Origin: Faecalispora anaeroviscerum
GTDB taxonomy: Bacteria; Bacillota; Clostridia; Oscillospirales; Acutalibacteraceae
DNA: 64,000 bases
Reading direction: 5' to 3'
NCBI RefSeq assembly: GCF_947568225.1
Contig: NZ_CANOOQ010000001.1
Coordinates: 1,488,001 to 1,552,000, forward strand
This document shows, one piece after another, positions 8,226 to 17,023 of the stretch (position 1 is its first letter; the number at the start of each line of letters is the position of its first letter). The notes beneath the pieces were generated by a model. The model was given only the letters and a program-made list of their open reading frames with translations. It had not been told where the DNA came from and ran no database searches. The translations under genes were made by a program, and so were the position numbers.

Positions 8226-8594
8226 CTACTTATCATCTTTTTTTTGATTGTCAAGTGGCTTAGTATAGTTGAATACTTCTTTTGACCAACTACGTGACCA
8301 CTCACCAAATGGACGCAATAATTCCATAAGCTCTTTTCCTCGTTGTGTCAATTGATATCCCTCAATCGTACGTTCTACAATATCGGCTTCTCTTAACTCC
8401 TTAATACGATTGTTTAGTATTGCAGGAGAAATAGATTCACATCGCTGTTGAAGTTCTCGAAAAGTTGTGGAACCATTCTGCAAATTCCAGATGATACCCA
8501 TTGCCCAATTTCTACCCAAAAGATCAAAAAGAGCCATTATAGGAAGTCCTGATTTGGAACCGCGAACTGGTTTCCCTGGATGTGGAACAGGCAT
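8226..8594 (-). CDS. HxlR-family transcriptional regulator
   Basis: A 122-residue winged-helix regulator. The HxlR pattern is clear: LLGRNWAMGIIWNLQNGSTTFRELQQ, then ISPAILNNRIKEL as recognition helix and a wing around VERTIEGYQLTQRG. HxlR proteins sense aldehydes, quinones or disulfide stress. This one has a single Cys (RCESISP), which could be the redox sensor as in YodB/HypR-type relatives, though that is inference. It is the first gene of the leftward cluster with the nitroreductase and OYE enzyme and probably regulates it. An AT-rich control region lies at 8595-8680. Confidence 0.92.
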   Translation of the reverse strand: MPVPHPGKPVRGSKSGLPIMALFDLLGRNWAMGIIWNLQNGSTTFRELQQRCESISPAILNNRIKELREADIVERTIEGYQLTQRGKELMELLRPFGEWSRSWSKEVFNYTKPLDNQKKDDK

Positions 8595-9900
8595 AGTTTT
8601 AATCCTCCTTAATTAATATCATATTTTTCAAGGCACCGCGCACATATCTAAGCACGGTGATAGCCAAACACTTTATTTATTGGCGGCTTTCTCTGACAAT
8701 GGTTGTCCACCAATCCCAATATTACTGAATAGAGAATGGTTAACTTCAACTGCAACTGAAGTCAATTTCTCAATCAATTCTCTTTCTCAGGTTATTTTTT
8801 TAATTATAATCATTGGCATAACTATTTTGTTCTTAAATAAAAGTATATCTTTTGCTATCTAAACAATAGCATGCTATTAAATAAATAGCAATAGTAAAAA
8901 TTAAAATATTTCTATGGATCATGACATTCTGTAAAGACATATAAACTACAATTTGTTCATCGCATTTGTTCACGAATTTAATCAGGCTATGCTTACCTGC
9001 CACCTACTGTCTTAGATTTAATACCCCTAAGTTTTGGTTATGTGTCAAAATAGAAAGGCCGCCGATGACAAAGAATTACAACAAAACGAACTAAAATACC
9101 TGAATTTATTGAAAAGTAACTCATTATTAGAATCTGGTCCTTGGGGGAAAAAGAAAACCTCCATCATGCTTATTCTTAGGATTTATGTTTGTTGGCCATC
9201 AGTTTTTTTGTATAGAGCGAAAGATACGCCTAATCGGACATATAAAAAATGAGAATCGGTTTGATATGCATGCATTCTTTAATAAAAAAAGCAGCCAAAC
9301 AAGTTCGACCTTAAAATAGTCCTTGCTCGGCTGCTTTTAATTTCCAATAGTATCAGAGTTTCCTTTATTTTTAACAAAAATTTTGATTGTATAATCACAT
9401 CATAAAAGTCACCGTCATAATTTAGGACGCTACCTGTAAATCAGTAGTACTCATAATCCAAAAACATCTTACTCCTGAAAACTTTTCTATTTTTACCGTT
9501 GTGGAATGCTTTTTTACAGTCTAAATTCTTTATAACACATTAAATGTGCAGGTTCAAATATAATTATTAACTAAAATCAAATTGAACTTATATACTGAAA
9601 TTTACGTATTAAACTTGAAAAGATCACGTAATCTGCTTTGTAAGTTCATGTAAATGATTCGCGCACAAAATAACTCATTAATAATAACGCTATTTTTTGG
9701 TGAGCTCGAGGATAGAAAGCGTGTAATTATTAAACATAGAAAAAGTGCTGGAATTAAATCGTAAAGATGTACAGCAATTTTTGTACCTTGGTCAGTTCAC
9801 TGATAGTTCTTTGTATAATAAACAGACTGTGAATTTCAAAATCATACCAAGTTTTTCAGTTTGCTCATAATAAGAAATTCTGGTTATTCCTAACTGTTCA
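8595..9900. other. AT-rich intergenic region without a supportable gene
   Basis: About 1.3 kb of low-GC DNA. Two open frames (8680-8862 and 9034-9252, rightward) have no ribosome site, odd composition and no recognisable motif, so they are not called. The only clear element is the hairpin at 9287-9338. The region looks like eroded accessory DNA. Confidence 0.6.
9287..9338. terminator. Bidirectional-looking hairpin in the AT-rich gap
   Basis: AAAAGCAGCC (9287-9296) pairs with GGCTGCTTTT (9329-9338). The inner AACAAG/CTTGCT bases extend the stem imperfectly. A/T runs flank both sides, typical of an intrinsic terminator, but no intact gene ends directly at it. Confidence 0.6.
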
Positions 9901-10776
9901 TCAATATGTCAACACCTCATAACCCATTTCGGTTACGAACACTGTTTTTTCCCATTGTGCAGAAGGCTTCCCATCGGCAGTACGAACAGTCCAATTATCG
10001 TATTTATCTGTTACTATATTGGATTTTCCCATATTTATCATAGGCTCTACAGTAAAAACAAGCCCTGGAACTAAGAGCATTCCTGTACCTTGCTTTGTCA
10101 CATAACCGACCCAAGGATCTTCGTGAAATTGCAGACCAATACCGTGGCCTCCGATTTCTCGAACAACAGAATATCCATTTTCTCTTGCATAGTCATGAAC
10201 CGCTTGCCCAACATCTCCAAGAAATCCCCACGGTTTTACTTGTTCAATGCCCCGATCCACACACTCTTTCGCAACATCAATCAGTTTTTGTTTCTCAGCG
10301 GAAACAGCACCGACGCAAAACATGCGTGAAGAATCTGAAAAAAAGCCGTTGTAAATTGTAGACACATCAATATTCACAATATCGCCGTTTCGCAGGAATA
10401 CACGATCAGAGGGGATACCATGACATACAACATCATTAATTGAGATACACACGCTCTTAGGGTATCCTTCGTAATGAAGGTCTGCCGGAATGCCTCCGAG
10501 CTCCTTGGTCCTTTCAAAAATGAGCCGATCAAGCTCTTCCGTGGTTACCCCATCAACCACATAACCCCCGATGAAATCCAGTACAGCGATGTTTCGCTTG
10601 CTGCTTTCCCGGATACCTTCAATCTGTTGTTTTGTTTTAAGCAATTTTCTATGGGGCACTTCATATCCTTTTAAGCGGTAGATTTCCATTTGCTCATCGA
10701 TAAAGGCATGGCATTTTTTATATTTTCGACCGCTACCACACCAGCAGAGATCATTTCTTCCAAGTTTGTCGGACAT
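9901..10776 (-). CDS. map: Type I methionine aminopeptidase with N-terminal SEC-C zinc motif
   Basis: Removes the initiator methionine from nascent proteins. The ATG at 10776 follows GAGGAGA and gives 291 residues; an upstream in-frame ATG at 10791 overlaps that site and is not used. Residues about 7-25 form a SEC-C motif (GRNDLCWCGSGRKYKKCH), a zinc-binding module seen on SecA and some MAPs that contacts ribosomes. The catalytic domain has the five metal ligands: the two Asp of NIDVSTIYNGFFSD, His in GGHGIG, Glu in FTVEPM and Glu in WEKTVF. It lies in accessory-looking DNA away from the ribosomal-protein cluster where the housekeeping map normally sits, so it may be a second copy. It is 49 bp downstream of an AraC-type gene on the same strand. 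Confidence 0.95.
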   Translation of the reverse strand: MSDKLGRNDLCWCGSGRKYKKCHAFIDEQMEIYRLKGYEVPHRKLLKTKQQIEGIRESSKRNIAVLDFIGGYVVDGVTTEELDRLIFERTKELGGIPADLHYEGYPKSVCISINDVVCHGIPSDRVFLRNGDIVNIDVSTIYNGFFSDSSRMFCVGAVSAEKQKLIDVAKECVDRGIEQVKPWGFLGDVGQAVHDYARENGYSVVREIGGHGIGLQFHEDPWVGYVTKQGTGMLLVPGLVFTVEPMINMGKSNIVTDKYDNWTVRTADGKPSAQWEKTVFVTEMGYEVLTY

Positions 10777-10825
10777 TTTTTCTCCTCGCATTTACGAATT
10801 CGGAGGGAGCAATACACCATATGGA

Positions 10826-11164
10826 CTAATTGAGAAGAGGAATACCGCAAGCTTTCCGATATTGCCGTGGCGAACATCGAAACGCTTGTGAAAAGGCTCT
10901 TGCAAACGCTTCAGATGACGAGTACCCATATCGAAAAGCAATATCGGTTATTCTGTCATTGGTTATGCAAAGATCATAAGCGGCAGCTTTTAATTTACAT
11001 TGGGCAAGAAATTGTTTGTATGTCATACCCATGTGCTCCCGAAACTTTGTAGAGCAGTAATACGGTGAGTAACCAACATATGATGACATATCTTGCAGAC
11101 TTGGGTTTTCCATTATGTTATTTTCTACCCACTTTGCCATTGTTTCTATTGTTTGTACAGACAT
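10826..11164 (-). CDS. AraC-type HTH protein lacking an effector domain
   Basis: A 112-residue protein consisting almost entirely of the double HTH domain of AraC/XylS regulators: AKWVENNIMENPSLQDMSS, then GYSPYYCSTKFREHMG, and the second HTH RITDIAFRYGYSSSEAFARAF ending CSPRQYRK. The start at 11164 has AAGGAG seven bases ahead; an in-frame ATG at 11206 has none. Family members of this subtype usually continue into a GyrI-like ligand-binding domain of about 150 residues. Here the frame stops 8 residues after the HTH, so this is either a stand-alone DNA binder of the SoxS/MarA kind or a truncated regulator. It may control the adjacent map gene. Confidence 0.85.
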   Translation of the reverse strand: MSVQTIETMAKWVENNIMENPSLQDMSSYVGYSPYYCSTKFREHMGMTYKQFLAQCKLKAAAYDLCITNDRITDIAFRYGYSSSEAFARAFSQAFRCSPRQYRKACGIPLLN

Positions 11165-11637
11165 TTGCTTCACTCCTTGCTCCAGTATATCAATTCTCAC
11201 AGACAATTACCTGATATAAGTTGCACATATGAGATAAGGTGCTTGCCGATAGCCTGCGTAATTTGACTGCAGCAGGAGTTTACGGATTCCATTAATTACT
11301 GCACACATTATACTCTTTCTGCAAATTAAATGCTCATTATATAAATAATCGGATTGTGCTATCAAAGAAAGTTATAAACATTATGCGAAATTGTTATTTG
11401 GTTTATTATACTTTTTTCATAGAAGTCCAAAGATTTACAACTTTTTTATAGGTCACTGGCTTTTTTAGATGATGTGGCAATTTAAACAACAGGCAGTAAA
11501 AACCAAAGGAAGGAAAATCTTACTATTACAAGTGGCCCTCTAAGAATCGACAGCGATATTGACAAGCCAATTATTACTTGGCTGGACAATAAGCTCAACG
11601 GAAGAAAGAAATAAGATTCGCTCCGTAAAATAGGGCA

Positions 11638-11689
11638 AAGAAGCGCAGCTGCAGAAAAATCCCCCTCTGCGGCTGCGCTTCTTTTTTTT
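11638..11689 (+). terminator. Strong rho-independent terminator
   Basis: A long GC-rich stem (AAGAAGCGCAGC / GCTGCGCTTCTT, extended by GCAGA/TCTGC) is followed by eight T residues at 11682-11689. It would terminate any rightward transcript from the small frame at 11519-11614. Confidence 0.85.
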
Positions 11690-11746
11690 GAAATAACATT
11701 GAAAAGCGGAGGAAGCTTAGGAAAATATCAGAAAATTCAAGATAGA

Positions 11747-11782
11747 AAAATCAGAGCCGTCAAGTTCGACGGCTCTGATTTT
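11747..11782 (-). terminator. Terminator of the DUF4417/tail gene pair
   Basis: Perfect 15-bp arms AAAATCAGAGCCGTC / GACGGCTCTGATTTT around AAGTTC, with A and T runs inside the arms. It can act in both directions and ends the leftward unit 11879-13499. Confidence 0.8.
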
Positions 11783-11878
11783 GGTGCGGGTGTTCTTACG
11801 GCATTTATTCAAAAAAGTCAGTAATGCCAAGGGTTTACGGGCAGTTAAGAAGCAGTATTTACATCCAAAAATCGTTAT

Positions 11879-12151
11879 TTATATCGTTCTATCAGGTACT
11901 GTGACCTGCGTAATCACATCGCGAAGACGGTCTTTGCCAACCTTATATTCCAATACTTCGTCGGCGGTGTTACACCATTTTTCGTTTGAGCCATCTATTT
12001 TTGCAATACAATAGCGGCTTCCATCCCAAAAGATTCCGTATTGTTCAGAATGCCATTCCAAGACAACTTCACCATGGAACCGCATGCATTTTTTAAAGTC
12101 GCTGATTGTATTAAAGTGATCGTCTTCCAACCTATTATCAGTTATTTTCAT
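11879..12151 (-). CDS. Hypothetical protein: second copy of the DUF4417-gene tail module
   Basis: A 90-codon ORF whose protein aligns with the last 90 residues of the preceding gene: FNTISDFKKCMRFHGEVVLEW against FQTISEFKWCMKAHGELEFVW, and LRDVITQVTVPDRTI against LRDIITKVKVIDRTV. The similarity continues upstream of this ATG, in the same frame, to about 12262 (NINWDNPDEHPDFGP against NIDWSNGYPDPGSP). The only thing separating the two copies is the TAG at 12290-12292. It is therefore a tandem duplicate of a C-terminal module. No ribosome site is evident at the ATG, so it may be a silent or pseudogenised copy. Function unknown. Confidence 0.5.
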   Translation of the reverse strand: MKITDNRLEDDHFNTISDFKKCMRFHGEVVLEWHSEQYGIFWDGSRYCIAKIDGSNEKWCNTADEVLEYKVGKDRLRDVITQVTVPDRTI

Positions 12152-12289
12152 AATGTCACAGATACCTCCGCGCTTTGACTTAAACTCCGGTACATTACCA
12201 TCAAAATAATTGACCGCTGGTCCGAAGTCAGGATGTTCATCTGGATTATCCCAATTAATGTTGCTGCTAATGCTACTTAGAAAGATACC

Positions 12290-13499
12290 CTAAACCGTTC
12301 TATCTATTACCTTTACCTTTGTAATAATGTCGCGAAGTTTTATTCCGTCAATTAAACAGTTCAAAATATCATCGGGAGTTTCTGCGTCAAAGGCTTCAGC
12401 ATAATGATTACCTTGGCAAAGGCTAATCTTTCCGTTAGGATGTGTAATACTGTAAGATTTATTATTCCAGACGAATTCAAGTTCACCGTGAGCTTTCATA
12501 CACCATTTAAACTCGCTGATTGTTTGAAAATTTAAATTTTGCTGCTGGATGTCATATGATTTTTCATACATAGCGAATAACTCCTTACACAAAAAGGATT
12601 TAAATTCCGGTGCTCCATCGGGATCGTTAATCGGGGATCCGGGATCTGGATATCCATTTGACCAGTCAATATTATGGTCATGTGGATTACTATGTTTGTC
12701 AGGTCTATTATGATCTGTATTATGCCTTTCTTTGATCGCTCTGCCTTCATCTCCAATTTTTGTTTCGAATTTTTCCCCTTTATTATTATACGTTACCTTT
12801 ATCTCACCCGGTTGGCCAAGAAATCTTTGATCCATTGGTTTATTAGGGCTGGGTCTCCATTTTCCACCATAAGCGCTACCCATTCCAGTCTGAATAACGT
12901 TATTATAATACTTATCATTTCCACTTACAACATATCCGCTTTTAATGATGAGGTTGCTTCCTATCGGAAGAGGTTCTTCTCCGCAGATGTATTTCACGTA
13001 TTTTGAGGGCGCATATGGATCATCGTTCATGTACTTCCACGAACTTAGTTCATAGTCGACAAACACAATATCGCCCTGCATCTCGGGGAACGGCGTATTG
13101 TAGCAGATAATCTTTTCCGGTTCAATCCGGCGAAGCATCTCGTTATAGCCCTTGAGGAAAAACTCTTTCTGATCTTTTCGGTTATCATGTTCCGATACCA
13201 TGTAGGTAGATACTGCAACTGTGGAGCCCTTTTCAATTCCATCAAAGCAGAAATCAAACGTATTTTCGTTTCCCCAACTGACAGTGGGAACGACGCGAAT
13301 CAATCCCTTTTGATGCAAAATAGACCCCACACCAACGGTTTCGGAATGTATTGTAAAGCTGCAAAGCCGGTGTCATCTCGACATACATGCTGAAATCTGG
13401 AGAGAGAACAGCTCGATAATGTTTCAGTTTTTCCAAATCGCTATCTGGATTTTTCCATACACGCTCGAATTTGTAATCGTACAGAAAAAAATGAACTCT
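12290..13499 (-). pseudogene. Frameshifted DUF4417-domain gene with a His-rich tail
   Basis: Two overlapping frames encode one protein. The upstream frame (13499 to about 13290) reads HFFLYDYKFERVWKNPDSD, then LSPDFSMYVEMTPALQLYN, then NRWCGVYFASKG. The downstream frame continues LIRVVPTVSWGNENTFDFCFDGI and on to FPEMQGDIVFVDYELSSW. This is the DUF4417 fold order. The join falls at TCAAAAGGGATTG (about 13283-13295), where one extra A in the A-run breaks the frame. A TGA and the absence of an ATG also cut off the N-terminus. After DUF4417 comes a linker (GMGSAYGGKWRPSPNKP), a His/Asp-rich segment (KERHNTDHNRPDKHSNPHDH) resembling C-terminal modules of phage or toxin-like proteins, and a 90-residue tail that is repeated at 11879-12151. 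Mobile-element origin is likely; function unknown. Confidence 0.7.
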
Positions 13500-13574
13500 T
13501 CAAAAAATTTATTAAAAAATGCCGCAGTGTTAAATACGGCCACTTGAAAAACTTTTTTTAAGTCGGTAAAAAAC

Positions 13575-13616
13575 AAAAAGCAACATACAGGCTCGAAACC
13601 TTATATGTTGCTTTTT
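13575..13616. terminator. Hairpin terminator between DUF4417 relic and tRNA-Leu
   Basis: AAAAAGCAACATA (13575-13587) pairs with TATGTTGCTTTTT (13604-13616). Lying 4 bp beyond the encoded CCA of the tRNA, it terminates the leftward tRNA transcript. Confidence 0.85.
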
Positions 13617-13619
13617 CAT

Positions 13620-13703
13620 TGGTGCGGGCGACAGGACTTGAACCTGCACATCGGAGATACCAGAACCTAAATCTGGCGCGTCTGCCAATTCCGCCACGCC
13701 CGC
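13620..13703 (-). tRNA. tRNA-Leu (anticodon UAG)
   Basis: Reading leftward, acceptor GCGGGCG (13703-13697) pairs with CGCCCGC, followed by discriminator A and an encoded CCA. The D-arm contains GGCGGAATTGGCAGACGC. The anticodon arm is CCAGA-TTTAGGT-TCTGG, with anticodon TAG decoding CUA/CUN leucine. A long variable arm (TATCTCCGAT) marks a class II tRNA, and the T-arm has GGTTCAAGTCC. Confidence 0.97.
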
Positions 13704-13769
13704 ACATTTATTCTGTTTGATACAACAAAGGACCTTGGTTTTAAATCATTGTATTGAAACAACTTTTAT

Positions 13770-13798
13770 ATTATAGCGAAAACATGAATCTTTTGCAA
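13770..13798 (-). promoter_or_regulatory. Promoter of tRNA-Leu
   Basis: Leftward TTGCAA (13793-13798), 17-bp spacer, TATAAT (13770-13775), about 65 bp before the tRNA. The -35 box lies inside a 12-bp inverted repeat (13792-13803 / 13813-13824) that may also terminate the methionine-gamma-lyase transcript. Confidence 0.65.
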
Positions 13799-13862
13799 GA
13801 GCGACTTTCATACGCTCTTGCAAATATTTCAAACTCGTATGAAAGTATCTTTCTCTTTCCAA

Positions 13863-15134
13863 TTATAGGGGCAGGATTCCCTGCTCCAACATAGACTGTG
13901 CCGCCAGCATCGCGCCCAGCTTGCCGCTGTGGAAGTTCAGTCCACCCTGCATCCAGACGGCAAATGGCTCGCGCAGGGGAGCATCTGCCGAAAGCTCGAT
14001 AGAAGCGCCGAGCGTGAAAGCTCCGGCCGCCATAATTACCTGGCTGTCATAGCCGGGCATGTCCCACGGTTCGGGCGTAACAAAGGAATCGACCGGCGCA
14101 CCCTTCTGAATTCCGCGGCAGAACGCGATGAGCGCTTCCTGTTCGCGCAACAGCACGGCCTGAATAATATCCGCTCTCGGCTCGTCCCATCTTGGAGTCA
14201 CATCATATCCCAGGCTGGAAAAGAGTGCGGACGCGAAGGCGGCGGTTTTCAGCGCCTCCCCCGTTACATTCGGAGCGTGGAAGGCGCCGAGAAACAGCTC
14301 GCGGTTATTGCCGAGGGTACAGCCGATCTCCCGCCCGGTGCCGGGAGTGGTCAGACGGTAGGAGCAGCTTTCCACTAAATCTCGCCGGCCTGCAATATAG
14401 CCGCCGGTGGGCGCGATGCCGCCGCCCGGGTTTTTGATCAGAGAGCCGGCCATCAAATCCGCGCCGTGCTGGGTGGGCTCTTCCGTCTGAACAAACTCGC
14501 CGTAGCAATTGTCCACCATTACAATGCAGTCCGGCGCGCGGCGCTTGGCGATTTCCGCGATGCGCCCAATATCCTCCACGAACAGCGACGGGCGCAGACT
14601 GTACCCGCGAGAGCGCTGAACATATACCATCTTGATGCCGGGGTGAATCCGGCGCTCCATTTCTTCATAGTCCGGTGCGCCGTCCTCCTTTAGATCGAGC
14701 TGCTCGTAACGCACACCAAATTCCTTGAGCGAACCGTTGCCGTTCCCGGTGATCCCCAGCACACCGCGCAGAGTATCGTAGGGAATCCCCGTCACGCTCA
14801 GCATGGTGTCGCCAGGGCGCAGAACTCCGAACAGCGCGACGGTAAGCGCATGTGTGCCGCTGACAAAATTGGCGCGCACCAGAGCATCTTCCGCACCCAG
14901 AGCGTAGGCATACACCTCATCGAGCGCGTCGCGGCCGCGATCGCCATAGCCGTAGCCGGTCGTTCCCACAAAATGGCTTTCGCTCACCCGCGCATGGTTA
15001 AATGCCGCCAGCATTTTCTGCTGATTGTAGCCGGTTACCTCATCAATCTGGCGTAAAACCGGCTCGAGCTGCTGCATTGCTTGCTCCGACGCGGAAAGGA
15101 TTTTGTCATCCAACTGAAAAAACGGATAAACCAT
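13863..15134 (-). CDS. Methionine gamma-lyase family PLP protein (aluminium resistance-like)
   Basis: A 423-residue PLP-dependent enzyme of the PF06838 family, often annotated methionine gamma-lyase family or aluminium resistance protein. It is predicted to cleave C-S bonds of sulfur amino acids. Diagnostic segments are FVGTTGYGYGDRGRDALDEVYA, the cofactor-phosphate region NFVSGTHALTVALFG, MVDNCYGEFVQTEEP with the pyridine-binding Asp, and MAGSLIKNPGGGIAPTGGY with the Schiff-base lysine. Length is as expected. It is the last gene of a leftward block (murD, two M42 peptidases, GNAT), with 48 bp between it and the GNAT gene. A role in amino-acid turnover together with the peptidases is inference. 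Confidence 0.92.
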   Translation of the reverse strand: MVYPFFQLDDKILSASEQAMQQLEPVLRQIDEVTGYNQQKMLAAFNHARVSESHFVGTTGYGYGDRGRDALDEVYAYALGAEDALVRANFVSGTHALTVALFGVLRPGDTMLSVTGIPYDTLRGVLGITGNGNGSLKEFGVRYEQLDLKEDGAPDYEEMERRIHPGIKMVYVQRSRGYSLRPSLFVEDIGRIAEIAKRRAPDCIVMVDNCYGEFVQTEEPTQHGADLMAGSLIKNPGGGIAPTGGYIAGRRDLVESCSYRLTTPGTGREIGCTLGNNRELFLGAFHAPNVTGEALKTAAFASALFSSLGYDVTPRWDEPRADIIQAVLLREQEALIAFCRGIQKGAPVDSFVTPEPWDMPGYDSQVIMAAGAFTLGASIELSADAPLREPFAVWMQGGLNFHSGKLGAMLAAQSMLEQGILPL

Positions 15135-15182
15135 ATGATTCTTAGCTCCCTTATGTTTCTTATTCCACGGAATAAGTCTAAT

Positions 15183-15992
15183 TCAAAATGATTGGCCTGG
15201 CTCCGGTGCGGCATCACAAATCGATCCGTTCCGCAGCAGATCCAGCTCGGCCCACCGGCCCGCAGGGGAAAAGGACAGCGATTGGTAAAAGAGCCTGGCT
15301 CGTTCGTTTTCGCACAGCACATACACCCTTCTGGGCAAAAGGCGCAGAAGCAGCGCCCGCACAGCCGCGCCGCCAAGGCCCTTGCGGCGAACGTCGGGAT
15401 GCACCGCCACCGCCGAAAGGACAACGGTGCTTTCCGTCATACTGCCCGCCATGGCGCAGGCGGCGAGCTTCCCCGAAAGGACTGCTCCCTGCGTTAAGGA
15501 TGCCCCATGGCGAACGCGATGGGAAACGTCAAGATAAAACGGTTCAAACTGCTCGACCCGCTGCTCCCCACACTCGCACAGCAGGGAAAACAGTTCGCGA
15601 ACCGGCACTTCATTCAGCCACACCACGCCGCTTTGGGCCATGGGCTGTATCACCGGAGGACAGACAAAAAGCTCTCCCGCCCGGTTCGATCCTCCATACA
15701 GAGCATCTGCCGCACTCTCCGAACACAGAAGAGTGCGGCACCCGGCAGCGCAAAAAAACTCTTTCAGCTCGTCCCTATTCGCCGTGCTGTTCCAGTGCAG
15801 AACCGCGGCGCCATCCAGTGAGGATACTGCGGCGGTCACTTCCTCCTGCTCATCCGTTTGTACCCAGAAGCGGGCAAACGGCAGCGAAAGACCATAGGCT
15901 CTCTGCAATCCCGCAATTTTGCACCCAAACGGACTGCCCTCACAAAAGCGCTCGAGCAAAGGAATCTCCGATTCCGTGAGCAGACGGATCAC
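15183..15992 (-). CDS. GNAT-family N-acetyltransferase
   Basis: An acetyl-CoA-dependent acyltransferase of 269 residues. I place the start at the GTG at 15992, giving MIRLLTESEIPLLERF. It follows GGGGGAGAA and overlaps the stop of the preceding peptidase gene by 4 bases (GTGA), a coupling arrangement. The in-frame extension upstream to 16103 lies inside that gene. The C-terminal GNAT core is visible: LSAVAVHPDVRRKGLGGAAVRALL (the acetyl-CoA pyrophosphate loop R-x-x-G-x-G) and VYVLCENERARLFYQSLSFSPAG. The N-terminal half is unassigned. Substrate unknown. Confidence 0.85.
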   Translation of the reverse strand: MIRLLTESEIPLLERFCEGSPFGCKIAGLQRAYGLSLPFARFWVQTDEQEEVTAAVSSLDGAAVLHWNSTANRDELKEFFCAAGCRTLLCSESAADALYGGSNRAGELFVCPPVIQPMAQSGVVWLNEVPVRELFSLLCECGEQRVEQFEPFYLDVSHRVRHGASLTQGAVLSGKLAACAMAGSMTESTVVLSAVAVHPDVRRKGLGGAAVRALLLRLLPRRVYVLCENERARLFYQSLSFSPAGRWAELDLLRNGSICDAAPEPGQSF

Positions 15993-17023
15993 TGTGCGTT
16001 CTCCCCCGCCGCGATGCGCACGGCCAACTCGCGGACAAGGCGCTCGGTATCGTGATAATCCTGCTCGGCAATCAGGCTTGCGGGGCCATGCAGATACCGG
16101 CACGCGATGGAAACCGCAATGGTTCTCACCCCGCTGCGGGTGGTGTGAATCGCGCCCGCGTCGTTTCCTCCGGCTACCGCCTGCTTTGTCTGGCAGGGAA
16201 TTTCCCGTTCTTTGGCAAGCTGCATCGCCAGATCAAAATAGGGCTTATCGTAGATGGTGCGGCGATCCATAAAAGAAAGCACCGGCCCCTGCCCAACATG
16301 GCACACCTGCCGTTCCGGCTCCACACCGGCAATATCGCCTGCAGTGGTGGTTTCTACCACAATCGCCGCCTGCGGGTCTACCGTATAGGCCGCGACCGCC
16401 GAACCGCGCAAGCCAACTTCCTCCTGCACGCAGAAAACGAAAGTCATGTCATAGGGAAGCTCCTCTTTGATCATATCAATCAAAATCGCGCAGCCCGCTC
16501 GGTCATCCAGCGCACGGGAAATCACCGTGCCGCGCTCCTGATGGAATCCGGCGTCAAAGGTGATAGAATCCCCGGGCGAAACAAAGCGTTCCGCTTCTTC
16601 TTTGTCTTTCGCACCGATATCAATGTACATATCTGAAACAGGCACTGATTTTCCGCGCTCGTCTCCCTCGAGGAGATGGATCGGCTTGGCACCGATGACA
16701 CCGGATACTGTTCCGTTCACCAGAACCGGCTTTGCGCACAGAACGCGTCGATCAATTCCCCCGACCTCCGCAAATTTGAGCAGACCGTTTTCACCAATCT
16801 GCGTTACAATCATGCCCACCTCGTCCATATGGGCGCTGAGCATCAGCCGAACGGCGGGCTCCTTTGCGCCCTTTTTCAACGCGATTATATTTCCCAGGGC
16901 ATCCTTCTGCACCGTGGTGGCAAACGGGGAAATTTCTTCTAAAATGATGGCGGCCACCTGCTGTTCACGACCCGAAATGCCCTGAAGCTCGCAAAGCCGC
17001 CGCAAAAGAGTTACATCTGCCAT
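15989..17023 (-). CDS. M42 family metallopeptidase (copy 2)
   Basis: A glutamyl/deblocking-aminopeptidase-type dinuclear metallopeptidase (344 residues), usually forming a cytosolic TET dodecamer that trims peptides. Metal ligands and catalytic residues are visible: SAHMDEVGM (His, Asp), ALDDRAGCAILI (bridging Asp), CVQEEVGLRGS (catalytic Glu and metal Glu), VETTT in place of the usual Asp, and a final His in AIHTTRSGVRT. The gene overlaps the upstream M42 paralogue by 13 bp and the downstream GNAT gene by 4 bp, so it is expressed as part of a tight operon. The two M42 copies differ clearly and probably have different peptide preferences or form hetero-complexes. Confidence 0.92.
   Translation of the reverse strand: MADVTLLRRLCELQGISGREQQVAAIILEEISPFATTVQKDALGNIIALKKGAKEPAVRLMLSAHMDEVGMIVTQIGENGLLKFAEVGGIDRRVLCAKPVLVNGTVSGVIGAKPIHLLEGDERGKSVPVSDMYIDIGAKDKEEAERFVSPGDSITFDAGFHQERGTVISRALDDRAGCAILIDMIKEELPYDMTFVFCVQEEVGLRGSAVAAYTVDPQAAIVVETTTAGDIAGVEPERQVCHVGQGPVLSFMDRRTIYDKPYFDLAMQLAKEREIPCQTKQAVAGGNDAGAIHTTRSGVRTIAVSIACRYLHGPASLIAEQDYHDTERLVRELAVRIAAGENAQ

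Larger units (their letters stand above)
11165..11878. other. Non-coding stretch with two intrinsic terminators
   Basis: About 0.7 kb without a convincing gene. A 31-codon frame at 11519-11614 reads TITSGPLRIDSDIDKP and so on behind an AAGGAAGG sequence but has no start codon. It may be the remains of a small gene and is not called. Two strong hairpins follow. Confidence 0.55.

Noticed and set aside
8680..9252. Two small rightward open frames in the AT-rich gap
   Set aside because: No ribosome site, no recognisable family and composition expected by chance in low-GC DNA.
11519..11614. 31-codon frame TITSGPLRIDSD... behind AAGGAAGG
   Set aside because: No start codon at the right distance. 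It could be a relic but cannot be supported as a gene.
13283..13295. Programmed ribosomal frameshift in the DUF4417 gene
   Set aside because: The needed shift is +1, and TCAAAAGGGATTG is not a recognised +1 site. The missing N-terminus and an upstream TGA point to decay or a sequencing error.
13792..13824. Inverted repeat TTTGCAAGAGCG/CGCTCTTGCAAA as a certain terminator
   Set aside because: No T tract follows and the -35 box of the tRNA promoter overlaps it. Its role stays open, so it is only mentioned with the promoter.
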